A stretch of 64,000 nt of DNA, taken from the NCBI GenBank assembly GCA_964603985.1, contig CAZRXG010000008.1:1-64000 (forward strand). The letters run 5' to 3'. Position numbers and translations under genes: made by a program. This DNA comes from CAZRXG01 sp964603985. Its GTDB lineage: Bacteria; Chloroflexota; Anaerolineae; Aggregatilineales; UBA3940. This document shows, piece after piece, positions 9,154-19,214 of this stretch; position 1 is the stretch's first letter; the number at the start of each line of letters is the position of its first letter. The notes beneath the pieces are model-generated. The model had not been told where the DNA came from. It did no database searches and saw only the letters and a list, made by a program, of their open reading frames with translations.

Positions 9154-9237
9154 GGACTTACACAGTTGGGACGCTGGCGTCTCACGGATCAACGGGTTTC
9201 AGTCCGCAGATGACGCAGATTACACAGATTTTCTACA
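9154..9237. repeat. Left half of the same MITE-like repeat
   Basis: It starts GGACTTACACAGTTG (9154-9168), one base different from the left end of the copy at 8928, and continues into CCGCAGATGACGCAGATTACACAGATTTT. The right end is missing. Confidence 0.6.
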
Positions 9238-9336
9238 CCTCTGTCCCACTGCGGCGGGGCTGACGCTGCGCGTCAGAGGGTACGGTGAGGCGTATAGGTG
9301 AACGAAGCAAGCCGACTCTGTACCGGTTGGGCAGGT

Positions 9337-9366
9337 TTGACAAGCCGCGATGCGTCGTGGTAGGAT
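9337..9366 (+). promoter_or_regulatory. Sigma-A-type promoter of hrcA
   Basis: TTGACA at 9337-9342 and TAGGAT at 9361-9366, separated by 18 bases. The CIRCE operator begins 15 bases after the -10 box, so repressor binding would cover the transcription start. Confidence 0.6.
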
Positions 9367-9381
9367 CACAGAGCGGATGAG

Positions 9382-9408
9382 TTAGCACTCTATGGCATAG
9401 AGTGCTAA
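9382..9408 (+). promoter_or_regulatory. CIRCE operator (HrcA binding site)
   Basis: TTAGCACTC (9382-9390), a 9-base spacer, then GAGTGCTAA (9400-9408): an exact match to the CIRCE consensus. It lies between the promoter and the hrcA start codon, giving autoregulation of the heat-shock cluster. No second CIRCE was seen before grpE, dnaK or dnaJ. Confidence 0.97.
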
Positions 9409-9424
9409 AAACGAGTATGAGAAT

Positions 9425-10543
9425 ATGATAGAGATAACCAAGCGGCAAGAAACCATCCTGGGGCTGATCGTGCGCGAGTACGTCAAAGCGCCGACGCCGG
9501 TCAGCTCCAAGGGGCTGGTTGAGAGCTACGGTCTGGGCGTCAGCTCGGCGACGGTGCGTAATGACATGGCGGCGCTGGAAGAGGTGGGCCTGATCGCCGC
9601 CCCGCACACCTCGGCGGGACGCGTCCCCACCGAGGAAGGATACCGCTACTTCGTGCAGCGGTTGATCGGGGACAGCGAGCTTGCTCCGACCGAGCGGCGC
9701 ATGATCCGCCACCAGTTCCACCAGGCCGACCTGGACATCGACCAGTGGCTGCGGCTGGCGGCTTCGGTGCTGGCGCACACGGTTCGCAGCGCGTCGCTGG
9801 TGACCTCGCCGGTTGCAGCCGAGGCGTGCTTCAAGCATCTGGAGCTGATCAGCACGCACGGGCGGCTGGTGTTGATGGTGCTGGTGCTGGACGGGGGCGA
9901 CGTGCGCCAGCAGATGCTGACGCTGGCCGAGCCGGTCTCGCAGGAGGCGCTGAGTCAGGCCGCGACGCGCATCAACGCGCTGTGCGCCGGGCTGGAGGCC
10001 GGCGCGATACGCGCCAGGGCAGCCCGCCAGCCGACGCTCGACCAGGAAGTGATGGAGCTGACGGCCGACCTGCTCGACCAGATATGCAGGCGGCAGCCGG
10101 TGGCGTACTACGATGGGCTGATCAACATCCTCGACCCGGCTTACCTGCTCGACCGGATGGAGGTCACCGATCCGCAGGAGCGGGAAGACATGCGGCGGGC
10201 GCTGGCCGAGGTTGACAGCGCGGGGGCGCGCCAGACGCTGCACCTGCTGGAGGAACAAAGCCTGCTGGAGGGCATCCTGCTGGAGGCGCTCTCGCCGGGG
10301 ACGCGGGGCGTGCAGGTGGTGATCGCGGGCGAGGGGCGCTGGGAGGAGCTCAGTCACACGAGCATGGTGCTGTCGCGGTACGGGATCGACGGGCAGGCGA
10401 CGGGGGCGCTGGGCGTCCTCGGCCCGACGCGGCTGCACTATGGGCGGGCGGTTTCGGCGGTGCGGTACGTGGCCGGGTTGATGAGCGACATGCTGATCGA
10501 CGTTTATGGCGAGAGTGAGCGTGCCGAACCGGGGGCCGAATAG
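9425..10543 (+). CDS. hrcA: Heat-inducible transcription repressor HrcA
   Basis: The 372-residue product has an N-terminal winged helix (about 1-70) with the conserved segment VSSATVRNDMAALEEVGLI and the motif HTSAGRVPTEEGYRYFV typical of HrcA, followed by the GAF-like and dimerisation domains. HrcA represses chaperone genes by binding CIRCE when properly folded, helped by GroEL, and releases after heat shock. The CIRCE site 17 bases upstream fits this role. grpE and dnaK follow on the same strand. Length is typical of the family. Confidence 0.97.
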   Translation: MIEITKRQETILGLIVREYVKAPTPVSSKGLVESYGLGVSSATVRNDMAALEEVGLIAAPHTSAGRVPTEEGYRYFVQRLIGDSELAPTERRMIRHQFHQADLDIDQWLRLAASVLAHTVRSASLVTSPVAAEACFKHLELISTHGRLVLMVLVLDGGDVRQQMLTLAEPVSQEALSQAATRINALCAGLEAGAIRARAARQPTLDQEVMELTADLLDQICRRQPVAYYDGLINILDPAYLLDRMEVTDPQEREDMRRALAEVDSAGARQTLHLLEEQSLLEGILLEALSPGTRGVQVVIAGEGRWEELSHTSMVLSRYGIDGQATGALGVLGPTRLHYGRAVSAVRYVAGLMSDMLIDVYGESERAEPGAE

Positions 10544-10570
10544 CGACCCGGCAGGTCGCTTGTGCGTCCG

Positions 10571-10635
10571 AAGCGGGCGCGCAAGAAGCGGGCGCGCAAG
10601 AAGCGGGCGCGCAAGAAGCGGGCGCATAAGAAGCG
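10571..10635 (+). repeat. 15-bp direct tandem repeat, just over four units
   Basis: The unit AAGCGGGCGCGCAAG occurs three times exactly (10571-10585, 10586-10600, 10601-10615), once with changes (AAGCGGGCGCATAAG, 10616-10630), and a fifth partial unit follows. It lies just after the hrcA stop codon. Confidence 0.9.
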
Positions 10636-10659
10636 CGTTAGATTCGCGGGATTCTAACG
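10636..10659 (+). repeat. Inverted repeat after the tandem array
   Basis: CGTTAGA (10636-10642) and TCTAACG (10653-10659) are perfectly complementary with a 10-base loop. It could be a weak hairpin between hrcA and grpE. No T-tract follows, so it is not a classical terminator. Confidence 0.5.
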
Positions 10660-10744
10660 TGCATCTAATGAGGGGTGGTTAAAATACCAGGTGGTTTGAG
10701 AGCCGTATATGATCGAACGCCTACCAGGCAAACAGGGAGAAACG

Positions 10745-11350
10745 GTGAACGAAGAACAACATGTGAAAGAGACGGGAACCGCCGAACCGATAACAGATAA
10801 AACGGACGACGTGGAGGAAGCCGAGGCAGTGGAGACGTTTGTTGTAGAGGAAGAGGCTGAGGCTTTCGAGGAAGAGGAAGAACTCGATCTGGAGACACGG
10901 CTGAGCCAGGCCGAGGCACAGGCTGCCGAGTACCTGGACGGCTGGCAGCGCGCCCGCGCCGAGTTAGCCAATTTCAAGAAGCGCGCGGAGCGCGAGCGCG
11001 GCCAGTGGGAAATGATGTTCCGGGGAGTGGTGATCGGCGATTTGCTGCCGGTTCTGGACGACCTCGACCTGGCGATGAAGAACCTGCCGGACAGTCTCAA
11101 AGGGCACGAGTGGGCCAACGGCATCGCGCTGATCCACCACAAGCTGCACGCGCAACTGGAGGACATGGGTCTGAGCGAGATCGAGGCACAGGGGCAGCCC
11201 TTTGACCCGGAGCTTCACGAGGCGGTCGCCCAGATCACGAGCAGCGAGCACGAGCCGGGGACGGTAGGCGTGGTGCTGCGTAAGGGCTACCGGTTAGGTG
11301 ACCGGGTGCTGCGGGCGGCGCTGGTGCACGTGGTGGGCGAGTTCGACTGA
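10745..11350 (+). CDS. grpE: Nucleotide exchange factor GrpE
   Basis: The product has an acidic, disordered N-terminus (about 1-55), a long helix containing LDGWQRARAELANFKKRAER, and the beta-wing domain with the family signature around GVVLRKGYRLGDRVLRAA near the C-terminus. GrpE releases ADP from DnaK. A frame opens earlier at ATG 10709, but GTG 10745 is preceded by GGGAGAA at good distance, so the 201-residue form is preferred. The gene lies between hrcA and dnaK, as in many bacteria. Confidence 0.94.
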   Translation: MNEEQHVKETGTAEPITDKTDDVEEAEAVETFVVEEEAEAFEEEEELDLETRLSQAEAQAAEYLDGWQRARAELANFKKRAERERGQWEMMFRGVVIGDLLPVLDDLDLAMKNLPDSLKGHEWANGIALIHHKLHAQLEDMGLSEIEAQGQPFDPELHEAVAQITSSEHEPGTVGVVLRKGYRLGDRVLRAALVHVVGEFD

Positions 11351-11443
11351 GAGGGCATTGACAAAACCGTTACGCACATTATGGCGTATTAGGCAATAGA
11401 ACTAATCAGATACCAGACAGCGAAAAAAGGAGTGAATTAGCAG

Positions 11444-13324
11444 ATGGGGAAAATTATTGGGATTGACCTGGGGACGACAAACTCGGCTGTTGCCGTGGTG
11501 GAAGGCGGCGAGTCGATCATCATTCCCTCTGCGGAAGGGGGACGCCTGTTCCCATCGGTGGTAGCGATGGCCAACGGCGAATTGATGGTCGGGCAGGTCG
11601 CCAAGCGACAGGCCGTGGTTAACAGCGAGAACACGATCTACTCGATCAAGCGCTTCATGGGGCGCAAGTTCAGCGATCCCGAAGTTCAGCGGGCGATCAA
11701 GCTGGTGCCCTACGAGGTGACCGAGGCCAAAAACGGCGACGTGCGGGTCATGATGGGCGGGAAGGAATATTCACCGCCGGAGATCTCGGCGATGATCCTG
11801 CAGAAGGTCAAGCGGGATGCCGAGGAGTACCTGGGCGAGGAAGTCAAGCAGGCGGTGATCACGGTCCCGGCCTACTTCAACGACAGCCAGCGCCAGGCGA
11901 CCAAGGACGCGGGGCGCATCGCCGGGCTGGAAGTGCTGCGCATCATTAACGAGCCGACGGCCTCCTCGCTGGCCTACGGGCTGGACAGGCGCGGCGACGA
12001 GACCATCGCGGTGTACGACCTGGGCGGCGGCACGTTCGACATCAGCATCCTGGATGTGGGCGAGGGCGTCTTCGAGGTGCGCGCGACCAACGGCGACACC
12101 TTCCTGGGCGGCGACGACTTCGACCAGCGGGTGATCGACTGGATGGCCGATGAGTTCCTGCGCGAGCAGGGCATCGACCTGCGGAGCGACAAGAACGCGC
12201 TACAGCGCCTCAAGGAAGGGGCCGAGAACGCCAAGAAGGAACTGTCGACCAAACAGGAGGCGGAGATCAACCTGCCGTACGTCACGGCGGACGCCAGCGG
12301 CCCGAAGCATCTACAGATGACGCTGACACGGGCCAAGCTGGAGCAACTGGTCGAAGACCTGATCGCGCGGTCGATTGAGCCATGCAGGCTGGCGCTGAAG
12401 GACGCGGGTCTCTCGTCGAGCGACATCGATGAGGTGATCCTGGTGGGCGGCATGACGCGCATGCCCGCCGTGCGCCAGGCGGTACAGGGGTTCTTCGGCA
12501 AGGAGCCGCACAAGGGCGTCAACCCGGACGAGGTGGTCGGGCTGGGCGCGGCCATCCAGGCGGGCGTGCTGGGCGGCGACGTGAAGGACATCCTGCTGCT
12601 GGATGTGACGCCGCTGACGCTGAGCGTCGAGACGCTGGGCCGCGTGGCGACGCCGCTGATCGAGCGTAACACGACGATCCCGACTTCGAAGAGCCAGATC
12701 TTCAGCACGGCAGCCGACGGCCAGACGCAGGTGGAGATCCATGTATTGCAGGGTGAGCGCCCGATGGCCGCCGACAACAAGAGCCTGGGCAAATTCATCC
12801 TGGACGGGATTCCGCCCGCACCGCGCGGCGTGCCGCAGATCGAGGTGTCGTTCGACATTGACGCCAACGGCATCCTGAACGTGAGCGCGCAGGATAAGGC
12901 CACCGGTCGCGAGCAGAGCATCACCATCACAGCCTCAAGCGGGCTGAGCGAGAAAGAGATCGAGAAGATGGTGGAGGATGCGAAGAAGCACGAGGCCGAA
13001 GACCAGCAGCGCAAGGAACAGCAGATGGTGCGCAACGAGGCCGACAACGCGGTCTACACATCCGAGAAGATGATCCGCGACTACCGGGAGCAGTTGACGG
13101 AAGACATCATCGAGGCGACCGAAGAGAAGGCCGAAGCGGTGCGTAAGGCGATGGAGTCGGACGACGTGGACGAGTTGCGTCGCAAGACCGACGACCTGCT
13201 GCGCCAGCTTCAGTCGCTGGGCGCGTCGATGTACGAGCAGGCCGGCGGTGCGGCGGGCGGCGCCGAGGAGGGCGAGCCAGGCCCCGGCGACGAGGACGTG
13301 GTCGAGGGCGAAGTGATCGACTGA
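11444..13324 (+). CDS. dnaK: Chaperone DnaK (Hsp70)
   Basis: The 626-residue product begins MGKIIGIDLGTTNSAVAVVEGG, with the phosphate-binding loop DLGTTNS and the later VYDLGGGTFDISIL and VGGMTRMPAVR motifs of the ATPase domain (about 1-380). The substrate-binding beta domain follows with the linker DVKDILLLDVTPLTLSVET, then the helical lid, and a Gly/Glu-rich tail. DnaK folds nascent and stressed proteins with DnaJ and GrpE. An AAGGAGTG Shine-Dalgarno lies before the ATG. A possible TTGACA box at 11358 hints at an extra promoter. A terminator follows the gene. Confidence 0.98.
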   Translation: MGKIIGIDLGTTNSAVAVVEGGESIIIPSAEGGRLFPSVVAMANGELMVGQVAKRQAVVNSENTIYSIKRFMGRKFSDPEVQRAIKLVPYEVTEAKNGDVRVMMGGKEYSPPEISAMILQKVKRDAEEYLGEEVKQAVITVPAYFNDSQRQATKDAGRIAGLEVLRIINEPTASSLAYGLDRRGDETIAVYDLGGGTFDISILDVGEGVFEVRATNGDTFLGGDDFDQRVIDWMADEFLREQGIDLRSDKNALQRLKEGAENAKKELSTKQEAEINLPYVTADASGPKHLQMTLTRAKLEQLVEDLIARSIEPCRLALKDAGLSSSDIDEVILVGGMTRMPAVRQAVQGFFGKEPHKGVNPDEVVGLGAAIQAGVLGGDVKDILLLDVTPLTLSVETLGRVATPLIERNTTIPTSKSQIFSTAADGQTQVEIHVLQGERPMAADNKSLGKFILDGIPPAPRGVPQIEVSFDIDANGILNVSAQDKATGREQSITITASSGLSEKEIEKMVEDAKKHEAEDQQRKEQQMVRNEADNAVYTSEKMIRDYREQLTEDIIEATEEKAEAVRKAMESDDVDELRRKTDDLLRQLQSLGASMYEQAGGAAGGAEEGEPGPGDEDVVEGEVID

Positions 13325-13356
13325 ACGCACCCTGCGGGGTGATGGTTGAGCAATAA

Positions 13357-13390
13357 ACCGGCATTGTGCGCGGGCACGATGCCGGTTTTT
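13357..13390 (+). terminator. Rho-independent terminator after dnaK
   Basis: ACCGGCAT (13357-13364) pairs with ATGCCGGT (13379-13386), with an inner GTGC/GCAC extension, followed by a run of T. It separates the chaperone cluster from tex. Confidence 0.85.
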
Positions 13391-13550
13391 GATTCGGGGA
13401 TCGGCACCCGGCATCCGGCCCGTACGGTGGGCGTTGGGGGATCGTCATCCCTGGGCAGGGGATCGGTATTATACTGGGGGCAACCCGGCGCGGGTGGAAG
13501 GCTCTGCGCCGTCACCCGACAGTAACCCAATTGCATAGAAGGAATCCATC

Positions 13551-15710
<2,160 letters not shown>

Positions 15711-15722
15711 GGGGCGGAGGGG

Positions 15723-15760
15723 TTCAAACCGCAGATTGCGCGGATTGCGCGGATTTTACA
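15723..15760. repeat. Fragment resembling the dispersed GCAGATT repeat core
   Basis: TTCAAACCGCAGATTGCGCG and the following GGATTGCGCGGATTTTACA resemble the core of the repeats at 9154 and 27981 but lack the inverted ends. Confidence 0.4.
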
Positions 15761-15841
15761 TACTCAGTATGCCCGGAGCACGAACGGTGGTTTCCGATAC
15801 CGACGAGGTATTGACCGGCATCCTGGATGACCTCAGAGATT

Positions 15842-15870
15842 TTGACAGAATACATTATTTTGAATACAAT
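15842..15870 (+). promoter_or_regulatory. Promoter of the TetR gene
   Basis: TTGACA (15842-15847), 17-base spacer, TACAAT (15865-15870): close to the sigma-A consensus. The operator starts immediately after the -10 box, so the repressor would block open-complex formation and repress its own gene. Confidence 0.8.
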
Positions 15871-15889
15871 ACTGACATGTCAGTTCAGT
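15871..15889 (+). promoter_or_regulatory. TetR operator copy 1
   Basis: ACTGACATGTCAGTTCAGT contains the perfect 14-bp palindrome ACTGACATGTCAGT (15871-15884). The whole 19-bp element recurs as its exact reverse complement at 16614-16632, before the next gene. It overlaps the expected transcription start of tetR. Confidence 0.85.
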
Positions 15890-15899
15890 TTGGAGAATC

Positions 15900-16493
15900 A
15901 TGAAAGCCGACCAAAGAAAAAAACAAATCCTCGACGCAGCGCTGACGGCATTTGCAGAGCATGGCTATGAGCGCACGAGTATTGCAGTTATCTGCAAGAA
16001 GGCGGGCATTGCCCGGCCTACTCTTTATCAGTATTTCGACAACAAACAATCAGTTTTCCGAGCGCTTCTGGAAAGCTATCTGCTTGGATTCCATGAGGCG
16101 CTTCATGCGCGACAACAGGCAAAGGATGGCGGGAAAGCGCTTTCGCAGCGGGAAACCATGCAATCCCTTCACGAGGAACTGTTGGAGGAGATTTCTAACA
16201 ACCGCGACTTCTATACGATTCTATTCAAGGAAGCGAAGGCCAAGAATGCGGAAACTGGAGACATTGTCAGGGAATTCATGCAGATGCTGATACACAAGTT
16301 AGCGAGCGAAATGGAATCGGAGTCGGGCTGGGAGGATATGAGCGAGCAGGACATGAAATTTGCCGTGGTGTATATGATTGGCGGCACGATGCAGACGGTG
16401 GAGTACTATCTTTTCGACGATGAACATACCATGTCAACGCAAGAAATTGCTGAAAGACTTACGTTTATCGAATCGAGGATCAAAGGGGTATAA
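15900..16493 (+). CDS. TetR-family transcriptional regulator
   Basis: The 197-residue product has a TetR helix-turn-helix at about 5-55 (ILDAALTAFAEHGYERTSIA followed by KKAGIARPTLYQYFDNK), then a divergent helical ligand-binding domain. The start ATG 15900 has GGAG at good spacing. A perfect palindromic operator lies in its own promoter and a reversed identical copy lies before the downstream membrane gene, so it most likely represses both itself and the cytochrome/ferredoxin pair. The inducer is unknown. Base composition is clearly less GC-rich than tex or dnaK, which suggests transfer together with the next two genes. Confidence 0.95.
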   Translation: MKADQRKKQILDAALTAFAEHGYERTSIAVICKKAGIARPTLYQYFDNKQSVFRALLESYLLGFHEALHARQQAKDGGKALSQRETMQSLHEELLEEISNNRDFYTILFKEAKAKNAETGDIVREFMQMLIHKLASEMESESGWEDMSEQDMKFAVVYMIGGTMQTVEYYLFDDEHTMSTQEIAERLTFIESRIKGV

Positions 16494-16613
16494 CGGCGCA
16501 ATGCGGAACAGTGGAGAAATTGTGTTGAAAGCCGGGAGAATACACCGCCAGATGCGGTTGGATTGTTGATCCAATCGGGCCGCTCTGTGTTGAACAATAT
16601 TTTTTTTCTTTGT

Positions 16614-16632
16614 ACTGAACTGACATGTCAGT
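16614..16632 (+). promoter_or_regulatory. TetR operator copy 2 (inverted)
   Basis: ACTGAACTGACATGTCAGT is the exact reverse complement of the element at 15871-15889. It lies about 48-60 bases before the candidate starts of the membrane gene. A TTGAAC box at 16590 and the T-rich stretch after it suggest an overlapping promoter, although no clean -10 box is evident. Confidence 0.85.
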
Positions 16633-16679
16633 TTTTGTGATGTTTGGCTCGATGAATTGTATCAGGGAAAAAACAAGAA

Positions 16680-17228
16680 GTGAAGAACCTGATGGGGAAA
16701 AAGGCAAGAATAAATCGCACACTCAACATTTTGAACCTGTTTGTATCCATTATTGTTTTCGGCACAGGGCTGATTCTTTTTACTCAGTTTCATGTCGGAG
16801 ACGGAGCATATCGAAAAGAGTGGCTTGGGCATGTGAAAACGTTCTGGCTGCACATTCACCAGGCAGCGGCCATTACTTTTTCAATCGGATTTGCGGCTCA
16901 CATCCAGACGCATTGGAAATACATCAGGATGGTGGTGAAGCGATGGCGTGTGGACCTGTCCAAAAGAATCAAATCAACCACGCGTGAACAAATTCTGTTG
17001 CTCATTGCCACGCTGGTTGTAATGTGGGCCGGATTTTACCCCTGGATCACCATGCCGGGAGCAACGTTGGCGGTCGAGACATATCACAACTGGATCGATG
17101 TACATAATGTAGTCGGGCTTATTCTTCTTCTTGGGATAGCTATACATATCATCAGGCGGTGGCAGCGGATATTTTACTTGCGCCGAAACGCAAAGCTGCG
17201 AAATATGCCACGCTTTGGGAACCGTTGA
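16680..17228 (+). CDS. Membrane cytochrome b-like protein (DUF4405 type)
   Basis: The 182-residue product has four hydrophobic helices (about 12-35, 58-78, 104-124 and 140-160) carrying histidines in a pattern suited to haem binding: HIHQAAAI in helix 2, HIQTHW just after it, YHNWIDVHN before helix 4, and HIIRRW at its end. This is typical of the DUF4405 or small cytochrome b group. The start is GTG 16680 or ATG 16692. The ferredoxin gene follows directly, so electrons may pass between a cytoplasmic iron-sulphur protein and the membrane. Control by the adjacent TetR is inferred from the operator. The substrate is unknown. Confidence 0.75.
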   Translation: MKNLMGKKARINRTLNILNLFVSIIVFGTGLILFTQFHVGDGAYRKEWLGHVKTFWLHIHQAAAITFSIGFAAHIQTHWKYIRMVVKRWRVDLSKRIKSTTREQILLLIATLVVMWAGFYPWITMPGATLAVETYHNWIDVHNVVGLILLLGIAIHIIRRWQRIFYLRRNAKLRNMPRFGNR

Positions 17229-17263
17229 CCGGAGAGCAAAAACATATTATGGAGGGGAACACA

Positions 17264-17503
17264 GTGAGGTCGCGAGGAAGAAGCACAAAACACATCTGTT
17301 TGGATACCAGCAAGTGCGAAGCCTGCTGGGTGTGTATCGACGAGTGCAAATACGGCGTACTGGGGAAAGTGGATTTCTGGTTTCATAAGCATGTAGTCGT
17401 TAAAGACTCAGAGAAATGTAGCGGCTGCAAACACTGCGTCGACGTATGTCCTAATGGCGTGTTTGAGCCTGTGCTACAACCCCAAACCGTTACAAATCGT
17501 TGA
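17264..17503 (+). CDS. 2[4Fe-4S] ferredoxin
   Basis: The product has two cysteine clusters, CEACWVCIDEC and CSGCKHCVDVCP, each C-x2-C-x2-C-x3-C, the signature of a bacterial two-cluster ferredoxin. A longer frame starts at 17159 inside the membrane gene, but GTG 17264 is preceded by GGAGGGG at ideal distance and gives the usual size, 79 residues. The gene follows the cytochrome-like gene by 35 bases and probably shares its transcript. It is a likely electron carrier for that membrane protein. Direction of flow and partner enzyme cannot be told. Confidence 0.85.
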   Translation: MRSRGRSTKHICLDTSKCEACWVCIDECKYGVLGKVDFWFHKHVVVKDSEKCSGCKHCVDVCPNGVFEPVLQPQTVTNR

Positions 17504-17616
17504 AGTATTTGTGTCATTGGACACAGTCGCAGACATAAAACCCCGCATTGGTAATAGTCGCGACCGTTGGGCATCTTGCGCGGATTGATACACTTCCGGT
17601 CGATTGCGAGGGAACG

Positions 17617-17625
17617 TGCTATACT
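17617..17625 (+). promoter_or_regulatory. Extended -10 promoter candidate
   Basis: TGC followed by TATACT (17620-17625) forms an extended -10 element. No good -35 box is present. It implies a transcript start near 17632, which rules out the longer reading-frame start at 17548 for the next gene. Confidence 0.4.
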
Positions 17626-17682
17626 CTGGCCCCAGGGCGCGTTTTGCGTGTGAGAAATCTGAAAGCGGGAGGATCGACGGGC

Positions 17683-18168
17683 TTGTCTGGTTACACCAAG
17701 AAACTTGTGATCTTGTGGGCGGTCGTGATCGTGAGCTACGCGCTCATCGTCCTGCTGGCTAACCCGATGCGCCAGTGGCGGTTTACGCCGGAAGAGAAGG
17801 AAGCGATCTTCGAGGAGCTTCAGGTGGTGTGGTGCAGGAACATGAACCTGACCACCCACGCCGAACTGGAGGACATGCGGTACGTCCAGGTCGCCGCGAT
17901 TCAGCAGGAGCATCGCCTGACGGCCATCGACACGCGGAACATTGTTCTGTGGGCGGTTGAGCACGGGCGGGGCGTCGAGCCGTGCTTCTTCCAGGCGGCG
18001 TCCCGCACGCTGTGCGCGGGGGAGGATCTGCTTGACCTGACGCCGCAGGGGATCAGGGGGAGTTTTGGGCTTTCGGAGAGCGATGTCGAGCTCATCACCG
18101 GGTACGGCTTCCGGCAGGGCTGGGAAGCGCATCCGTGCTACTATGAGGAGGGGCTGCCCATCCCGTAA
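17683..18168 (+). CDS. Single-pass membrane protein of unknown function
   Basis: From the TTG at 17683 (preceded by GGGAGGA at 17667-17673) the product is about 161 residues. It starts SGYTKKLVILW after the first residue, has one membrane helix (about 7-27), then a soluble, charged domain of about 130 residues with several cysteines (WCRNMN, EPCFFQ, TLCAGE, HPCYYEE). Those cysteines could form disulphides if the domain faces outward. GTG 17650 is a possible alternative start without a good ribosome-binding site. I recognise no family. It stands alone between the ferredoxin and a terminator. Confidence 0.7.
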   Translation: MSGYTKKLVILWAVVIVSYALIVLLANPMRQWRFTPEEKEAIFEELQVVWCRNMNLTTHAELEDMRYVQVAAIQQEHRLTAIDTRNIVLWAVEHGRGVEPCFFQAASRTLCAGEDLLDLTPQGIRGSFGLSESDVELITGYGFRQGWEAHPCYYEEGLPIP

Positions 18169-18295
18169 GGCAGGGATCTGTGAGAGAATATTGAACCTTT
18201 TGTAGGAGTTAGGGGTATTCTAATTGGGAGACGGGCAGCGTGGACTTTGCAATACCGGACTGAGATTTGCATCTCTCCCTCTCCTTCGCAAAAAA

Positions 18296-18330
18296 GGGGG
18301 ATAGCTCCTGGGCTATCCCTCTTTGTTTTT
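18296..18330 (+). terminator. Terminator-like hairpin
   Basis: GGGATAGC (18298-18305) pairs with GCTATCCC (18312-18319), followed by TCTTTGTTTTT. It would end the transcript of the gene at 17683-18168. The stretch from 18169 to 18458 holds nothing else that I recognise. Confidence 0.7.
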
Positions 18331-18458
18331 GCTCCTGCCTCCGAGATTCTACGGCACGCCTTAGGACTCCGGTAGGATTTACAGCCGTCCGCTTCTCGCC
18401 TAAGCTGGAAGATAGATGAGGATAGTCATTCTCTTATTTATGAAGGGTGAGAGAGGCC

Positions 18459-19013
18459 ATGAACAGATCGAATAAGCACGGGACACGTTGGCTGGTTTTG
18501 ATGGGGGCGCTGGTGATCGTGGCGCTGGTGGTGAGCGCGTGCTCGGTGCTCGGCGGCGCCAGCGGCGGGGTTGGCGGCAAGAAGGACGAGGGGAATCCCC
18601 TCCCGACCCCGCGCCCGGCCGAGGACGTGGGCGCAAAGTCGCAGAGCGCGGCCAAGGACACACCCGAGGCGACCTGGGAGAGCTACCTGCGCGACGTCAT
18701 CGCCGAGCAGGTTTCACAGCGTGGGTCGCTGATCAGCCTGTACGAGCGCTACCAGAACCCGGACATCACCTCGCAAAACCTGGGCGGCACGTTGCAGGAC
18801 ATTGACCTGGTGGAAGACCGGACCGAGTTCTCCATGAGCGGCAACAGCGCGAGTGCCTGGACCGACTTCGACGTGCGGGTGACCTTCGCCAACGGCGACA
18901 CAGACACGCGCACCTGTCACTTCACAGTCGCAATGGAGCTCGACGAAGAGGACGGCGTGTGGTACGTGGTGAACCCGGAGCCACTTGCCGTCTTCGCGGT
19001 GTGCAGCCCGTAG
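18459..19013 (+). CDS. Lipoprotein of unknown function
   Basis: The product of about 184 residues begins MNRSNKHGTRWLVL, has a hydrophobic signal and lipobox VVSAC (about residues 20-24), then a Gly/Pro-rich linker with LPTPRPAED. A domain of about 120 residues follows, with an alternating beta-type pattern ending VWYVVNPEPLAVFAVCSP, similar in texture to small NTF2-like or SnoaL-like folds; that comparison is weak. GTG 18447 is an alternative start. It probably sits outside the cytoplasm as a lipid-anchored protein. No neighbour suggests a role. Confidence 0.75.
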   Translation: MNRSNKHGTRWLVLMGALVIVALVVSACSVLGGASGGVGGKKDEGNPLPTPRPAEDVGAKSQSAAKDTPEATWESYLRDVIAEQVSQRGSLISLYERYQNPDITSQNLGGTLQDIDLVEDRTEFSMSGNSASAWTDFDVRVTFANGDTDTRTCHFTVAMELDEEDGVWYVVNPEPLAVFAVCSP

Positions 19014-19214
19014 ACTGCGCCCGACCATACAGAGGCGTTACATCTGGCGTGCTGGTACCGGGGAGGGATTTACATCTCGCCCCGGTCTGGTTTATGATAG
19101 AAGAAGCTGGACTCCGGGGAAAAGGAACTTTTACCGGTAGTTGTACGTTATATATGATGGAGCGTTTTTCAGTAGCGGAAGGATGTTCGGGTTGTGACGA
19201 TGGGAGGCGTGACA

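Larger units (their letters stand above)
8863..9336. other. Intergenic region with repeat copies upstream of hrcA
   Basis: This stretch lies between the divergent kinase gene and hrcA. It contains one full copy and one half copy of a dispersed repeat with terminal inverted repeats (listed separately at 8928-9070 and 9154-9237). I see no coding frame with family features. The remainder holds no recognised regulatory element until the hrcA promoter at 9337. Confidence 0.6.

Noticed and set aside
9233..10627. Long minus-strand frame opposite hrcA, rich in Arg/Pro
   Set aside because: It is the antisense shadow of hrcA in high-GC DNA. Its start lies in the 15-bp tandem repeat (RPLLA repeats) and it has no family features.
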